In this document: piece by piece, positions 38,428 to 47,091 of the stretch
How positions within the stretch are numbered: the first letter of the stretch is position 1
How the letters are laid out: every line of letters begins with the position of its first letter
Assembly (NCBI GenBank): GCA_964540815.1
Contig: CAZIOH010000002.1
Span: forward strand, 98,844-162,843
Length of the DNA: 64,000 nt
Reading direction: 5' to 3'
Origin: CAZIOH01 sp964540815
Lineage (GTDB): Bacteria; Myxococcota_A; Polyangia; Fen-1088
The notes under the pieces: model-generated
Database searches by the model: none
Told to the model about the DNA's origin: nothing
Seen by the model: the letters and a program-made list of their open reading frames with translations, nothing else
Translations under genes and position numbers: made by a program

Positions 38428-38658
38428 CGCGGCGGGCACGCAGTCGGCCGTGGCGCCGGAAGCGGCGGGGCCACGTCGCCTTTGCCTCGATTCCGTGGAG
38501 GCCGGGTTCATGCCGAGTCCGATCCGGGCCGAAATCGGGCGCAATTCCCCAAGTCGTCGACTGCAACCCGAGCTCGAATGGATGAGGGCGTGCTCACGCC
38601 GCTCATATCGGTCGCCAGGGGCGTTGATCGATGCAAACATGTCGGAGGAGGCGCGGCA

Positions 38659-41634
38659 ATGAAGAATGGCTTCGGCGGGCAGATCGGTCGGGGAAGAGTC
38701 AGGGAGGCCTTCGTCGCCTGCATCGCCCCGCTCCTCCTCCTCCTCCTCGCGGCGGGCGCCAGCTCCGCGGGCGCCTCGGGCGAGACGAGCACCAACCTGG
38801 CGACGGCAGCATCCCGAAGCCGACGAAAGGTGGGGGCATCGGCGGACTTCATACCGCTCACCTCGGAGAACCCGTACAGCGACACGCTCGCGCGCGAGTT
38901 CGACTACGTCACGACCGGCAACACGCTGAAGTGGGGCGTCGTCCAGGCGGTCGATCCCGAGACATGGGACTTCAGCCAGGCCGACGCGATCGTGGCCTTC
39001 GCCGAGGCCCACCACCAGGCCATCAAGGGACACACCCTGGTCTGGCACCAGCAGCTCCCGCCGTTCGTCGACGGAACCCTGTCTGCGGATCTCCTGCGGC
39101 AATACTTGAGGGCCAACATCCATCGCGAGGTGGGGCGGTACCGCGGACGCCTGTACGCCTGGGACGTGGTCAACGAGGCGATCGCCGAAAACGGGTCGGG
39201 CCTGCGCGACACGGTGTTCTCGGAGAAGCTCGGACCGGACTTCATTGCCTGGGCCTTTCGGGAGGCTCACCGGGCCGATCCGCACGCCAAGCTCTTCTAC
39301 AACGACTTCAACGCCGAGACGGTCAACGCCAAGTCGAACGCCATCTACGCGCTCGTGAAAGGGCTGCTCGCGGCCGGCGTTCCCATCGATGGAGTCGGCT
39401 TCCAGATGCACTTCGATGCCGCGACCGCGCCCAGCACCGGGGACATGGTGACCAACCTCGCCCGCTTCACGGCGCTCGGTCTCGACGTCAACATCAGCGA
39501 GCTGGACGTGACGGTGGCCTCGCTCTCGGTCAGTGAGGCCGAGAAGCTGGCCGTGCAGGCGCAGGTCTACCACCGCGTGACGGCGGCCTGTCTGCAGGTG
39601 CCCCGCTGTGGGGCGGTGACCACCTGGGGGTTCACGGACAAGTACAGCTGGCGCGCACCCGACGAGGCGCTCGAGCTCGACACGCAGTACCAGAAGAAAC
39701 CCGCATACTTTGGCATGTTCGACGGCCTCGCCGGGGTGCCCCCCGACCCGGTGGGAGCCCCCCCGAACCTGATCCCGAACGCGACGTTCGAGGCCGGTCT
39801 CGACGGATGGTCCGCGTCGGGGGGTGGGTTGGCGTGGCAGGACACCGGGTCCCGTGGCCATCACCCCGCTGCGGCCAGGGATGCCCGGCAGGCGGCCGGT
39901 GCCCACACGGGACGGGCGAGCGCGCGGGTCACCGAGCGGAGTGCGGTCTCCGACGGCCCCGCCACGGACATCACGAAGCGCGTCGTTTCCGGGCGTGGCT
40001 ACGACGTCTCGGCGTGGGCACGCGTCGACGGCGCGGTCAGCGACCGGGTCACGCTCGGCGCCAGGATCTCCTGCGCGGGGGTTCCCGACGTGGACCTCGA
40101 GCTCGGAGCAGCGACCGCCTACCGATCGTCGTGGACGGCCGTGGCGGGCTCACTCGAGGTGCCCGCGTGCACGCTGACCAGCGTGTCGCTCTACGTCGCG
40201 GGGCCGCAGCCCGGGGTCGATCTCTCGGTCGACGACGTGGCGCTGCGGCCACGTCCCGAGCCGCGCGGCCCGAACGCGGTTGCCAATCCCGGCTTCGAGA
40301 CCGGGGACACGAGTGGGTGGGTGACCTGGGGCCCGACCATCGCCGTCACCACGGCGGCCGCGCACAGCGGCGTCGACAGCACCATCGTCACCAGCCGAAC
40401 ACAGACCTGGATGGGCCCCGTGCTGCCACTGTCGTCGATCGTTCAGCCCGGGGCGACCTATGCCGCGAGCGCATGGGTGCAAATCGGTGGGAGCAGCGCG
40501 GACGCGGTCAGCTTGACGCTGAAGACATCCTGCATTGGCGTCGCCGATTCCTATCAGACCCTCGGTTCGGGCACCGCCACCAGCACGAGATGGGCCGAGC
40601 TGGATGGAACGTTCACGGTACCGCTCTGCCAGATCAGCGAGCTCGACCTGTATGTCGAGGGGCCTCAGCCCGGGGTCAACCTGCTCGTCGACGATGTCGC
40701 CGTCGAACAGCTGCTCTGGCACCCGGTCGTGACCAGCACCACCAGCGTCATCAGCAACCCGGACTTCGAGTGGGGGGTGGCCGGCTGGGCGCCCTTCGGC
40801 GACGGCGCGGTCAGCGTGAGCACGGCGTTCGCGCACACCGGGTCGGGCAGCGGCGAGGACAGCAACCGCACGGCAGCCTGGAATGGCCCGTCCTATACGC
40901 TTGCCAGCACGGCCGCGACCTACGCCGTCTCGGCCTGGGCCCTGCAGGACGGCACGGACCAACTTCCTCTGTTGCTGTCGGTCAAGCTCGCGTGCGGCGG
41001 CGCGACCAACTATCTCACGCTTGCCACCGCCACGGCCGGCCCCGACACCTGGGTGCAGCTTCAGGGGCAGCTGGCCGTTCCGGCTGGATGCAGCACCGTC
41101 ATGCTCTACGTGCAGCAGGGCAGCGGCGTGGTGTTCCCCGACCTGTTCATCGACGACGTGTCGGCGGCGCCCGTGCCGGTATCCCTGACGGAGGTGGTGA
41201 CCAACGGCGACTTCGAATCGGGGACGGCCGGGTGGTCTGCCTTCGGCGGGGGGACGTTCGGCCCCAGCGCCGCGGTCGCGCACGGCGGAGCCCAGAGCGG
41301 GGTCGACAGCGGACGCACGGCGGAGTGGAATGGCCCTTCGTACGCGCTCCCCACGTCCGCCGCGTCGTACGCCGTTTCGGCGTGGGTGTACCAGGGTGGC
41401 CCGCAGAGCGTCGATCTCCTGCTGACGACCAAGCTCGACTGCGGCGGCGTGACCAGTTACCCGACGATCGCAGGGCCCGCGACCGTTGCTCCGGGCGCCT
41501 GGGTGCAACTCACTGGGCAGGCAGTCGTGCCGGGTGGCTGCACGGGGGTGCTGCTCTACCTCGACCAGAGTCCCGGCGGCGACGTCTTCCCCGATCTCTA
41601 CATAGACGACGTCGCGGTGCGCCCGAGCTTCTGA
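38659..41634 (+). CDS. secreted GH10 endo-xylanase with four carbohydrate-binding modules
   Basis: ATG 38659 lies after GGAGGAGG and gives 991 residues with a signal peptide (VACIAPLLLLLLAAGASSAG). The GH10 barrel (about 50-365) includes GNTLKWGVVQ, KGHTLVWHQQLP, WDVVNEA with the acid/base Glu, and ISELDV with the nucleophile Glu, then TTWGFTDKYSWR. Four modules of about 150 residues each follow, starting near residues 369 (NLIPNATFEAGLDGW), 538 (NPGFETGDTSGW), 695 (NPDFEWGVAGW) and 844 (NGDFESGTAGW). Each ends in a DDV strand typical of CBM4/9-22 jelly rolls. It should depolymerise xylan outside the cell. Unlike its neighbours it has no lipobox, so it is probably released. Confidence 0.94.
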   Translation: MKNGFGGQIGRGRVREAFVACIAPLLLLLLAAGASSAGASGETSTNLATAASRSRRKVGASADFIPLTSENPYSDTLAREFDYVTTGNTLKWGVVQAVDPETWDFSQADAIVAFAEAHHQAIKGHTLVWHQQLPPFVDGTLSADLLRQYLRANIHREVGRYRGRLYAWDVVNEAIAENGSGLRDTVFSEKLGPDFIAWAFREAHRADPHAKLFYNDFNAETVNAKSNAIYALVKGLLAAGVPIDGVGFQMHFDAATAPSTGDMVTNLARFTALGLDVNISELDVTVASLSVSEAEKLAVQAQVYHRVTAACLQVPRCGAVTTWGFTDKYSWRAPDEALELDTQYQKKPAYFGMFDGLAGVPPDPVGAPPNLIPNATFEAGLDGWSASGGGLAWQDTGSRGHHPAAARDARQAAGAHTGRASARVTERSAVSDGPATDITKRVVSGRGYDVSAWARVDGAVSDRVTLGARISCAGVPDVDLELGAATAYRSSWTAVAGSLEVPACTLTSVSLYVAGPQPGVDLSVDDVALRPRPEPRGPNAVANPGFETGDTSGWVTWGPTIAVTTAAAHSGVDSTIVTSRTQTWMGPVLPLSSIVQPGATYAASAWVQIGGSSADAVSLTLKTSCIGVADSYQTLGSGTATSTRWAELDGTFTVPLCQISELDLYVEGPQPGVNLLVDDVAVEQLLWHPVVTSTTSVISNPDFEWGVAGWAPFGDGAVSVSTAFAHTGSGSGEDSNRTAAWNGPSYTLASTAATYAVSAWALQDGTDQLPLLLSVKLACGGATNYLTLATATAGPDTWVQLQGQLAVPAGCSTVMLYVQQGSGVVFPDLFIDDVSAAPVPVSLTEVVTNGDFESGTAGWSAFGGGTFGPSAAVAHGGAQSGVDSGRTAEWNGPSYALPTSAASYAVSAWVYQGGPQSVDLLLTTKLDCGGVTSYPTIAGPATVAPGAWVQLTGQAVVPGGCTGVLLYLDQSPGGDVFPDLYIDDVAVRPSF

Positions 41635-41971
41635 TCGAGCGGGGCGCGAGATGGCGCGCATGCGGCGGAGGTGACAGCGTCCCGGCACTGACTGGCACTG
41701 GCCAAAGTGTCGTCAGATTTCCCCGCCTGCGCGAGAAGCCCGGCCTGGCCGCGGTCCGGCGGCCGCGGCGCGAAAAGGCCGCGCGCAGGTGCGCATCGAC
41801 GCGCGTGGAGGCGCAGACGATGGGAAAGCCGGGTCCGGCTTCCCATCCCTGCTTCCCATCGGGTCCTCCGCTCCGGCCCGGCCGTGCGCGTGGGAAAGCT
41901 GGCGAAACCGGGGAACATGGCCTCGGTCGTTCGTTGATGAGAGGTTCTCTCAACGATCGAGGAGGTTCAAA
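41635..41971. other. 337-base intergenic region with hairpins
   Basis: Downstream of the xylanase gene there is a near-perfect hairpin at 41819-41847 (GATGGGAAAGCCGG / CCGGCTTCCCATC, one bulged A, 2-base loop), a candidate terminator. A second copy of GCTTCCCATC lies at 41851-41860. Just upstream of the next gene, TGAGAG-GTT-CTCTCA (41938-41952) sits immediately before the ribosome-binding site and could influence translation. Confidence 0.45.
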
Positions 41972-42466
41972 ATGAGTCTGAGGAAGTTGCTGGCGTTGGC
42001 GGAGGATGGACCATGGTGCGGAACCAAGCCCCCGGGGATTCACCCACCACACCTGCTTGGAGAGCTCGCCGCTCGCCCGATCACCGGCGCTGGCCCGACG
42101 CCGGAGCGGTGGCATGACGGTGGTTACGGCAACGACCGGGAGGCGTTCTTCTGGCAGGCCATCCAGCTTCGCCAGATCGGACAACGCCTCGAGCAGATGA
42201 AGGGCGGCGTCTCCGACTTGGGCGCGCAGGTCAGCTCGTCGGCTGACGCATTCTTTGACGATTGGTGCGGAACAGTTCCCTGGTCGGTGCTGATTCAGTG
42301 GCTCCTCCACCACCCGCCGCCCCCACCTCCATGGCTCGAGCAGGTATCATTCGCGGCGGTTGTGCTCGAGTTGGCGACCAAGGCCGGAGGCGAGTCCGGA
42401 AAAAATCTGGGCGGTGCGGCGTCGGGCCTGATCGCTGCTGGTCTTCCCCAGAGCAGCGCGCGGTAG
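41972..42466 (+). CDS. hypothetical protein, small, soluble
   Basis: ATG 41972 follows a near-ideal GGAGG ribosome-binding site and gives 164 residues, MSLRKLLALAEDGPWCGTKP. There is no signal peptide or clear membrane segment. A helical stretch DREAFFWQAIQLRQIGQRLEQM near residue 55 and a six-Pro run (HHPPPPPPW) near 113 are the only notable elements; WCGTKP and DDWCGTVPW repeat a WCGT motif twice. I recognise no family. The good ribosome-binding site is the main support for this being a real gene. It stands at the left edge of a degraded patch. Confidence 0.5.
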   Translation: MSLRKLLALAEDGPWCGTKPPGIHPPHLLGELAARPITGAGPTPERWHDGGYGNDREAFFWQAIQLRQIGQRLEQMKGGVSDLGAQVSSSADAFFDDWCGTVPWSVLIQWLLHHPPPPPPWLEQVSFAAVVLELATKAGGESGKNLGGAASGLIAAGLPQSSAR

Positions 42467-42717
42467 CTCTGCGCGCCGTCGCATCAGCGCGGCCCTCCTG
42501 TCGCCTGGCGATGTTTTGCGGCGTGTCGCCTTAGCTGAATGGCTGCGCCGAAAGCATGACGGCGGCCGCCGGCGGACCTGATTCTCCGGGCCCTTCAGAG
42601 AGAGGTTCCACCGCACCCCCGGCTGCGCGACCGCGAAACCCGCCATGCGCCGGCCCACGGAAGCTTCGCTGAGGCAGGGAATGCGGCCGAGCCGGCCCAC
42701 CCGTGGAGCTGGCCCAA

Positions 42718-42748
42718 TGGAAGACGTTTGACCGGCAAACGTCTTCCA
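42718..42748. repeat. perfect 13-bp stem, 5-base loop hairpin
   Basis: TGGAAGACGTTTG at 42718-42730 is the exact reverse complement of CAAACGTCTTCCA at 42736-42748. It may be a terminator, an attachment-site arm, or the end of a small mobile repeat; no second copy was noticed in the window. Confidence 0.9.
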
Positions 42749-42783
42749 GACGCCCTGCGGGCGAAAAAGCCTCAACAAGATCG

Positions 42784-42830
42784 TGGAGCTGAACGGGATC
42801 GAACCGTCGGCCTCCCGAGTGCGATTCAGA
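42784..42830 (-). pseudogene. tRNA 3'-half fragment (Ala-like), possible attachment-site scar
   Basis: On the reverse strand the segment supplies an anticodon-stem-like region (TCTGA-ATCGCAC-TCGGG, with wobble pairs), variable loop AGGCC, a T-arm GACGG-TTCGATC-CCGTT and acceptor 3' strand CAGCTCC plus discriminator A. Upstream sequence does not form a D-arm or a full acceptor 5' strand by eye. Three-prime tRNA pieces of this sort are the usual footprint of site-specific integration, with one copy left at the far edge of an island. Confidence 0.5.
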
Positions 42831-42889
42831 TGAAATCCTAGTCGAAGCAATAGCTCACGAAACCAACCGCTTTTCATCGCCGAGGAACG

Positions 42890-43087
42890 TCAGCAATTCC
42901 AAGCGGTTCGAAGAAAAACGGTAGGCCAAATCGACTTGCCCATCGCTCGGGCGATCCTGATCGTCTTCGCCTTCATTGCCTGTTGAAGATCGTAGGCCAG
43001 GAGCCTCTTGCGGGTCAGCGTCCGGACCTCTTCAAGCTCGCCCAGTTCCCCGAACAGATCCTCGAGCTCGTCTCTTGCATTCTTCAT
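42890..43087 (-). pseudogene. truncated Xre-type antitoxin-like fragment
   Basis: ATG 43087 opens 65 residues, MKNARDELEDLFGELGELEE, then VRTLTRKRLLAYDLQQAMKAKTI. The phrase from RTLTRKRLLA to QQAMKAK is the first helix of Xre/HigA-like antitoxins, which normally continues into a helix-turn-helix and another 50 residues. Here the frame breaks down after MGKSI and stops. No toxin gene is adjacent; upstream is SOD. The fragment lies beside the tRNA piece, in keeping with a decayed mobile region. Assignment rests on a short similarity recalled from the family, so confidence is limited. Confidence 0.45.
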
Positions 43088-43202
43088 GTGACCTTTGCCG
43101 GCCGGGTCGCTATCGGCGACGCCGCGGAGCGCGCATGTGGCGAGAAACTTGCCCGCGTCGGTCATGGCCTCCCCGATCGCGCGCCACGGACGGACACCCC
43201 GC

Positions 43203-43991
43203 TCAGCGCCGAATCCGACCGGTGGCCTGCTCCGCGGCCTCCAGGCGCCCGTTCACCGCGTCCCAGTTGATGTTCTGGAAAAATGCATCGACATACTTCG
43301 CGGCGGCTGCGCCGTAGTCGATCGCGTAAGCGTGCTCGTACATGTCCATGACCAGCAGCGGCAGTCCTCCCGCCAGGGCCTGCGTGTGGCCGCCCGCCCA
43401 GTATGAGCGGACATCGCCCTCGTGAGGGTTGTAGTCCATGATGGCCCAGCCGCTTCCGCCGCCGAGGCTGAGCCCGAGCGCGCGGAACTGCTCCTCCCAT
43501 TTGCCCAAGCTTCCGTAGCTGGCCGCGAGCTGCTGCTGGATGGCGCCGCCCACCTTGCCACTTCCCCCGAGATTCCCGAAGTAGTGCTCGTGGAGGATCA
43601 TCGAGTTCGTGAAGGTCAGCTCGCGCTCCTTCAGGCCCGCGACCAGGAATCCCGGGGTGTCCTTGTTGATGGCGGCGAGCTGCTCCTCGACCTTGTTCAG
43701 GTTCTTGATCGCGGCGGTGTAGTTGTTGTCGTGGTGAGATACGATCATGCGCTCGGAGAGCCCAGCGAGCTTCCCGGGAGCGAACGGCAAAGGCACCGGC
43801 GCGTGCCTCCCCGCAAACGCAGGCGCCCCAGCCGCGGTTGCTGCGCCCTCCTTGTCGGCCCTGGGCGCTCCCGAACCGCGCCGTTCGAAGGCCCCAGCCA
43901 CCGTCAGAGCGGGCACTCCCACCGCCACGGCGCGGAGGACATCGCGTCTCTTCATCGTCGTCGTCGTCGTCGCCTTCTTCATGGTCTTCAT
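43203..43991 (-). CDS. Fe/Mn superoxide dismutase with Tat-type export signal
   Basis: ATG 43991 follows GAGGAG; the product has 262 residues. A poly-Thr stretch (from an ACG repeat) precedes KRRDVLRAVAVGVPALTVAG, a twin-Arg signal, so the enzyme is probably exported folded. The SOD domain has IVSHHDNNYTAAIKNLN with the first His ligand, MILHEHYFGNLGG with the second, and VMDMYEHAYAIDYG with the Asp and His. It disproportionates superoxide, using Fe or Mn. It lies 37 bases downstream of the ECF-type sigma gene on the same strand and may be co-transcribed. The Tat signal is uncommon for SODs, which are usually cytoplasmic. Confidence 0.9.
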   Translation of the reverse strand: MKTMKKATTTTTMKRRDVLRAVAVGVPALTVAGAFERRGSGAPRADKEGAATAAGAPAFAGRHAPVPLPFAPGKLAGLSERMIVSHHDNNYTAAIKNLNKVEEQLAAINKDTPGFLVAGLKERELTFTNSMILHEHYFGNLGGSGKVGGAIQQQLAASYGSLGKWEEQFRALGLSLGGGSGWAIMDYNPHEGDVRSYWAGGHTQALAGGLPLLVMDMYEHAYAIDYGAAAAKYVDAFFQNINWDAVNGRLEAAEQATGRIRR

Positions 43992-44028
43992 CGTCTGGCT
44001 CCTCGGCATGGGGGACAAAGGCGAAGCA

Positions 44029-45324
44029 TCATATCGGCTTCGGTGGACGGGCATCGGAGACGTCCTCTTGCTCTCGCTGTCGGACCTCTCCGTTCGCCAC
44101 GGCGAGCGCTTGCCGGCGCAGCCAGTCTCGCATGGCGGGATCCTCGCAAAGACCGATGGCCAGATCGTAAGCGCCCCTCGCCTCGGCTCTTCGGCCAAGC
44201 CTCGTCAAGAGGTGGGCGGCCACGGCCCAATACGGCTGGTAGCTCGCCGCCTCGGCTCGAGGGACGGCCTCGAGCAGATCCCAGCCAACGTGAGGTCCGC
44301 GTGCCTCGGCGACGGCGGCGGCGCGCCCAACGCTCGCGCCCATCGTGGGCACGAGCGCCAGAAGGCCCTCGTAGAGCAACGCGATGGTTTCCCAATCCGT
44401 CTTGCCGGACCGCAGGCGGTCAGCATGGGCCGATTGAATCGCGGCTTCGAGCTGGAATCGCCCGACTCGCCCTCCGGCCGCCGCCTCTCGCAGACAGCTC
44501 TCGGCTTCCTCCATCATCGGGCGCGACCATCGCGATGGGTCCTGCGAGGACAGCGGCACATACGCGCCTGCGGCGTCGCGTCGAGCTTCACGCCTCGCTT
44601 CGGAGTGCAGCATCAGCGCGACGAGGCCAAGGACCTCCGGTTCGCCCGGCATCAGCCGCGCCAGGAGGCGGCCCAGGTCGAGCGGTTCCCGGGAGAGCCC
44701 CGTGCGCCGCGGATCGAGCCCCGCGACATCCTCCCAACCACTCCCGTAGGCTGCGTAGATTGCCTCGGCCACCGCGTCCACGCGCTTCGGCAGATCCGAC
44801 GCTCCGGGAACCTCGAATGGGATGCCGGCGTCGCGGATCTTCGTCTTGGCTCGGCTGAGGCGCTGACCCATCGTCGTGGGCCGGACAAGGAACGCTGCCG
44901 CGATGCGCGCAGCGTCGAGACCCAGCACCGTCTGCAGCATCAGCGGCGTTCGCGCCATGGGATCGATCCCAGGGTGCGCGCACACGAACAGGAGCTTGAG
45001 TCGCTCGTCCGGGAAACCTGAGCTGTCGTGGGCCATCTCCTGTGCTTCCTCGGCGGCGACGATCAACGACGGCGCCGCTTGCTCGTGAACGCGCTCATGG
45101 CGCATCTGATCGATGAGCCGTCGCCGCGCCGCCGTGAGCAACCATGCTTCGGGCTCCCGCGGCACGCCGGCGAGGGGCCACGTTTCGAGTGCGCTTTGAA
45201 AGGCTTCGGCGAGCGCGTCCTCGGCGGCGGCAAGGTCGCGCGAGCGCACGCTCAGAAAGGCCAAGATGCGCCCGTAGGACTCTCGCACCGCGCGCTCGGC
45301 GGCACGTCGCGCGTCGTTGGCCAT
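44029..45324 (-). CDS. ECF42-like RNA polymerase sigma factor with C-terminal TPR-like extension
   Basis: The product has 431 residues from ATG 45324, which follows GAGGT. Sigma-2 (YGRILAFLSVRSRDLAAAEDALAEAFQSALETW) and sigma-4 (MLQTVLGLDAARIAAAFLVRPTTMGQRLSRAKTKI) regions lie in the first 170 residues. The remainder (AAYGSGWEDVAGLDPRRTGL through RLGRRAEARGAYDLAIGLC) is the helical extension typical of ECF42 factors (DUF6596), about twice the length of ordinary ECF factors. No anti-sigma gene is seen; in this group the DGPF/YCII protein encoded just upstream is the regular partner. The genes are 8 bases apart. Its regulon is unknown. Confidence 0.9.
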   Translation of the reverse strand: MANDARRAAERAVRESYGRILAFLSVRSRDLAAAEDALAEAFQSALETWPLAGVPREPEAWLLTAARRRLIDQMRHERVHEQAAPSLIVAAEEAQEMAHDSSGFPDERLKLLFVCAHPGIDPMARTPLMLQTVLGLDAARIAAAFLVRPTTMGQRLSRAKTKIRDAGIPFEVPGASDLPKRVDAVAEAIYAAYGSGWEDVAGLDPRRTGLSREPLDLGRLLARLMPGEPEVLGLVALMLHSEARREARRDAAGAYVPLSSQDPSRWSRPMMEEAESCLREAAAGGRVGRFQLEAAIQSAHADRLRSGKTDWETIALLYEGLLALVPTMGASVGRAAAVAEARGPHVGWDLLEAVPRAEAASYQPYWAVAAHLLTRLGRRAEARGAYDLAIGLCEDPAMRDWLRRQALAVANGEVRQREQEDVSDARPPKPI

Positions 45325-45332
45325 GGCCGACC

Positions 45333-45692
45333 TCAATGGTCCATGGGCGGCATCGTGGGGCGAACCTCGACCGCTCCCCCGGGCCCGGCGGGATAGCGTG
45401 CTGCCCAGCCAAGAGCAGTCTCGAGGTCCGGGACGTCAATCACGAAGAACCCGCCGAGTTGCTCCTTCGCCGCGGCGAAGGGGCCATCTTGGACCAGGCG
45501 CTGACCATCCTCGTAACGGACGGTGGTCGCGGTGTCAGGTGGCTCGAGCCCCGCGCCACCAACGACGATGCCGGCATTGGAGAGGGCGCGCGCATACGGG
45601 AGGAACGCGCCCCAGAACGCATCTTTTTTCGCGGGATCGGTGCGGGCCTTGAACTCGTCCCGACCGAGGTAGAACATCAGGGTGTATTGCAC
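45333..45692 (-). CDS. YCII-related (DGPF-domain) protein
   Basis: GTG 45692, after GAGGGAG, gives 119 residues: MQYTLMFYLGRDEFKARTDPAKKDAF. The DGPF motif appears in RLVQDGPFAAAKEQLGGFFVIDVPDLETALGWAARYP, as in PhnB-like/YCII DGPF proteins. These small proteins are consistently encoded beside ECF42 sigma factors, as here (8 bases upstream of one). Their activity is unknown; a role as signal-sensing partner of the sigma factor is inferred from this association. Confidence 0.92.
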   Translation of the reverse strand: MQYTLMFYLGRDEFKARTDPAKKDAFWGAFLPYARALSNAGIVVGGAGLEPPDTATTVRYEDGQRLVQDGPFAAAKEQLGGFFVIDVPDLETALGWAARYPAGPGGAVEVRPTMPPMDH

Positions 45693-45791
45693 GGAGCTCC
45701 CTCCCTCGGGCGAGCGTAGCATGGGGCGAATGTTCTCTGCGACCGGGACGGCGCCCCGCTGCTGCGCCGACCCGGAGCCGAGATCGCACGG

Positions 45792-46688
45792 CTACTGCGC
45801 AAGCGCTGCATCCACGGCGGGCTTGAGCACCTGGCGGGCAAACGTCAGCAGGGTCGTCGGCGTGCTCGTCGCTGCGCTGCGCGCCTGCGTGCGCTGCATG
45901 CGTCCGGAGGCCAGCCCGGCGTACATCTCGAGGAGCAGGTCAGCGAAGACGCTCGGCATGCCCACCCCGACCATCCCCTGCTTCGCCTGCTCTTCGGTGA
46001 CCTCCACGGCGGCCACCGGGCGCCTGATGCCCTCGCTGACGATCGAGGCCACCTGGAGCTGGTCGAGATCCTCGGGTCCCTGGAGCTCGAGCATCCGAGA
46101 TCCCGGCCCGCGCTCGTCCGTGAGGGCCCGGAAGGCGCTTGCCGCGATGTCGCGCGTCGCGATCCAGGGGATCTTCCTCGAGGTGGGATACCGGGTGTAC
46201 ATGGTCCCGCCGCGAGCGATGGTGCCGACGTGCTGGAGCAGATTCTCCATGAACGAGCCCGGGCGAAGGAATGTCACGTTCGGCACCGCCGTCGCGAACG
46301 CCTTCTCGATGACGGGGTTGCAGCTGATGGGCCCGACGCCCGAGTCGTGCTGCGCGCCGATGCTCGAGATGACGACGGCGCGACCAACACCGCGGCGCCT
46401 CGCGGCAGACGCTGCGCGGTGGGCGATGTCCTTGGCCCACGCCATGTAGTCGGCCGGCTCGAACGCGATGGGCGTGAGCCAGAAGAGCGCGTCGGCGCCG
46501 TCGAGCGCCCGATCGACGATGGCGTCCTCGTCGATCGAGCCGCGCACGAGTGTGGCTCCGTTCGAGGTCAAGGCGGCGACCTTCTCGGGATGACGGCTGA
46601 TGACGACGACGTCGTGCTTGGCTTCGAGCAAGCGTTCGACCACGACGCGTCCAATGTTTCCGGCAGGGGTGTTGACGACGATTCGCAT
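45792..46688 (-). CDS. NmrA-like NAD(P)-binding protein
   Basis: ATG 46688 follows AAGGAG; 298 residues. The start MRIVVNTPAGNIGRVVVERLLEAKHDVVVISRHPEKV is an NAD(P)-binding Rossmann motif with GxxG spacing of atypical SDRs. It continues with VVISSIGAQHDSGVG, VTFLRPGSFMENLLQHV, IPWIATRDIAASAFRAL, and LQGPEDLDQLQVASIVSE, matching the NmrA/TMR-type quinone oxidoreductase-like family. A catalytic Tyr-x3-Lys is not evident, which is normal in this group. It lies 100 bases upstream of YCII and in the same direction, heading a possible stress-related cluster. Confidence 0.88.
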   Translation of the reverse strand: MRIVVNTPAGNIGRVVVERLLEAKHDVVVISRHPEKVAALTSNGATLVRGSIDEDAIVDRALDGADALFWLTPIAFEPADYMAWAKDIAHRAASAARRRGVGRAVVISSIGAQHDSGVGPISCNPVIEKAFATAVPNVTFLRPGSFMENLLQHVGTIARGGTMYTRYPTSRKIPWIATRDIAASAFRALTDERGPGSRMLELQGPEDLDQLQVASIVSEGIRRPVAAVEVTEEQAKQGMVGVGMPSVFADLLLEMYAGLASGRMQRTQARSAATSTPTTLLTFARQVLKPAVDAALAQ

Positions 46689-47091
46689 GATGTGGCTCCT
46701 TGAATCTGTGGGATGGGGTGGCGAAGGCCGCGAACCGCCTGCCTGAGCAGGGCGTATCGCATGGTGAGCGTCCTTCCTTTCAAGAGGGAGTCGGCCCACT
46801 CGGTGTCACTTCGACAGCACGCGAAGATTTTCTTCTCGCCGGGGGCCGATCGGGCGTCCCGCCCTTGTCGTGCGATGTGGATATTTCGCGGCGTTGCGGG
46901 AGAGCTCCAGCCGACGGAGGGCTGTCGAAAGCAGGCTGCTCGAATCGGACGAGAGCCGACGCCCTTTGTCCGCGAGGCGTCGCCGACGTTGAGAAGGCCC
47001 CGGAGTACCGTGGGGCCGCAAAGACTACTTCCTCGAGGGGGCCCGACAGCATCGATCGGGCAGGGCGAGTCGCTCACGCCGGGACCTGTAC
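46689..47091. other. 403-base intergenic region upstream of the NmrA-like gene
   Basis: A leftward ATG at 46762 has a strong GGAAGG ribosome-binding site and opens a 64-residue frame (MRYALLRQAVRGLRHPIPQI) that overlaps the NmrA gene out of frame. It could be a leader peptide or a relic. Otherwise I see no gene, tRNA or repeat. A promoter for the NmrA/YCII/sigma cluster is expected here. Confidence 0.35.

Larger units (their letters stand above)
42467..42889. other. 423-base degraded intergenic patch with hairpin and tRNA fragment
   Basis: No gene is supported here. The patch holds a very stable hairpin (42718-42748), a smaller one with A-run (CGCCC-TGC-GGGCG-AAAAA, about 42750-42767), and the 3' half of a tRNA (42784-42830). 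An apparent leftward reading frame across it is an artefact of the tRNA fragment. Confidence 0.6.

Noticed and set aside
42347..42877. Leftward open frame of 176 codons over the degraded patch
   Set aside because: Part of it translates the tRNA fragment and the hairpin, and the rest has no domain or ribosome-binding site.
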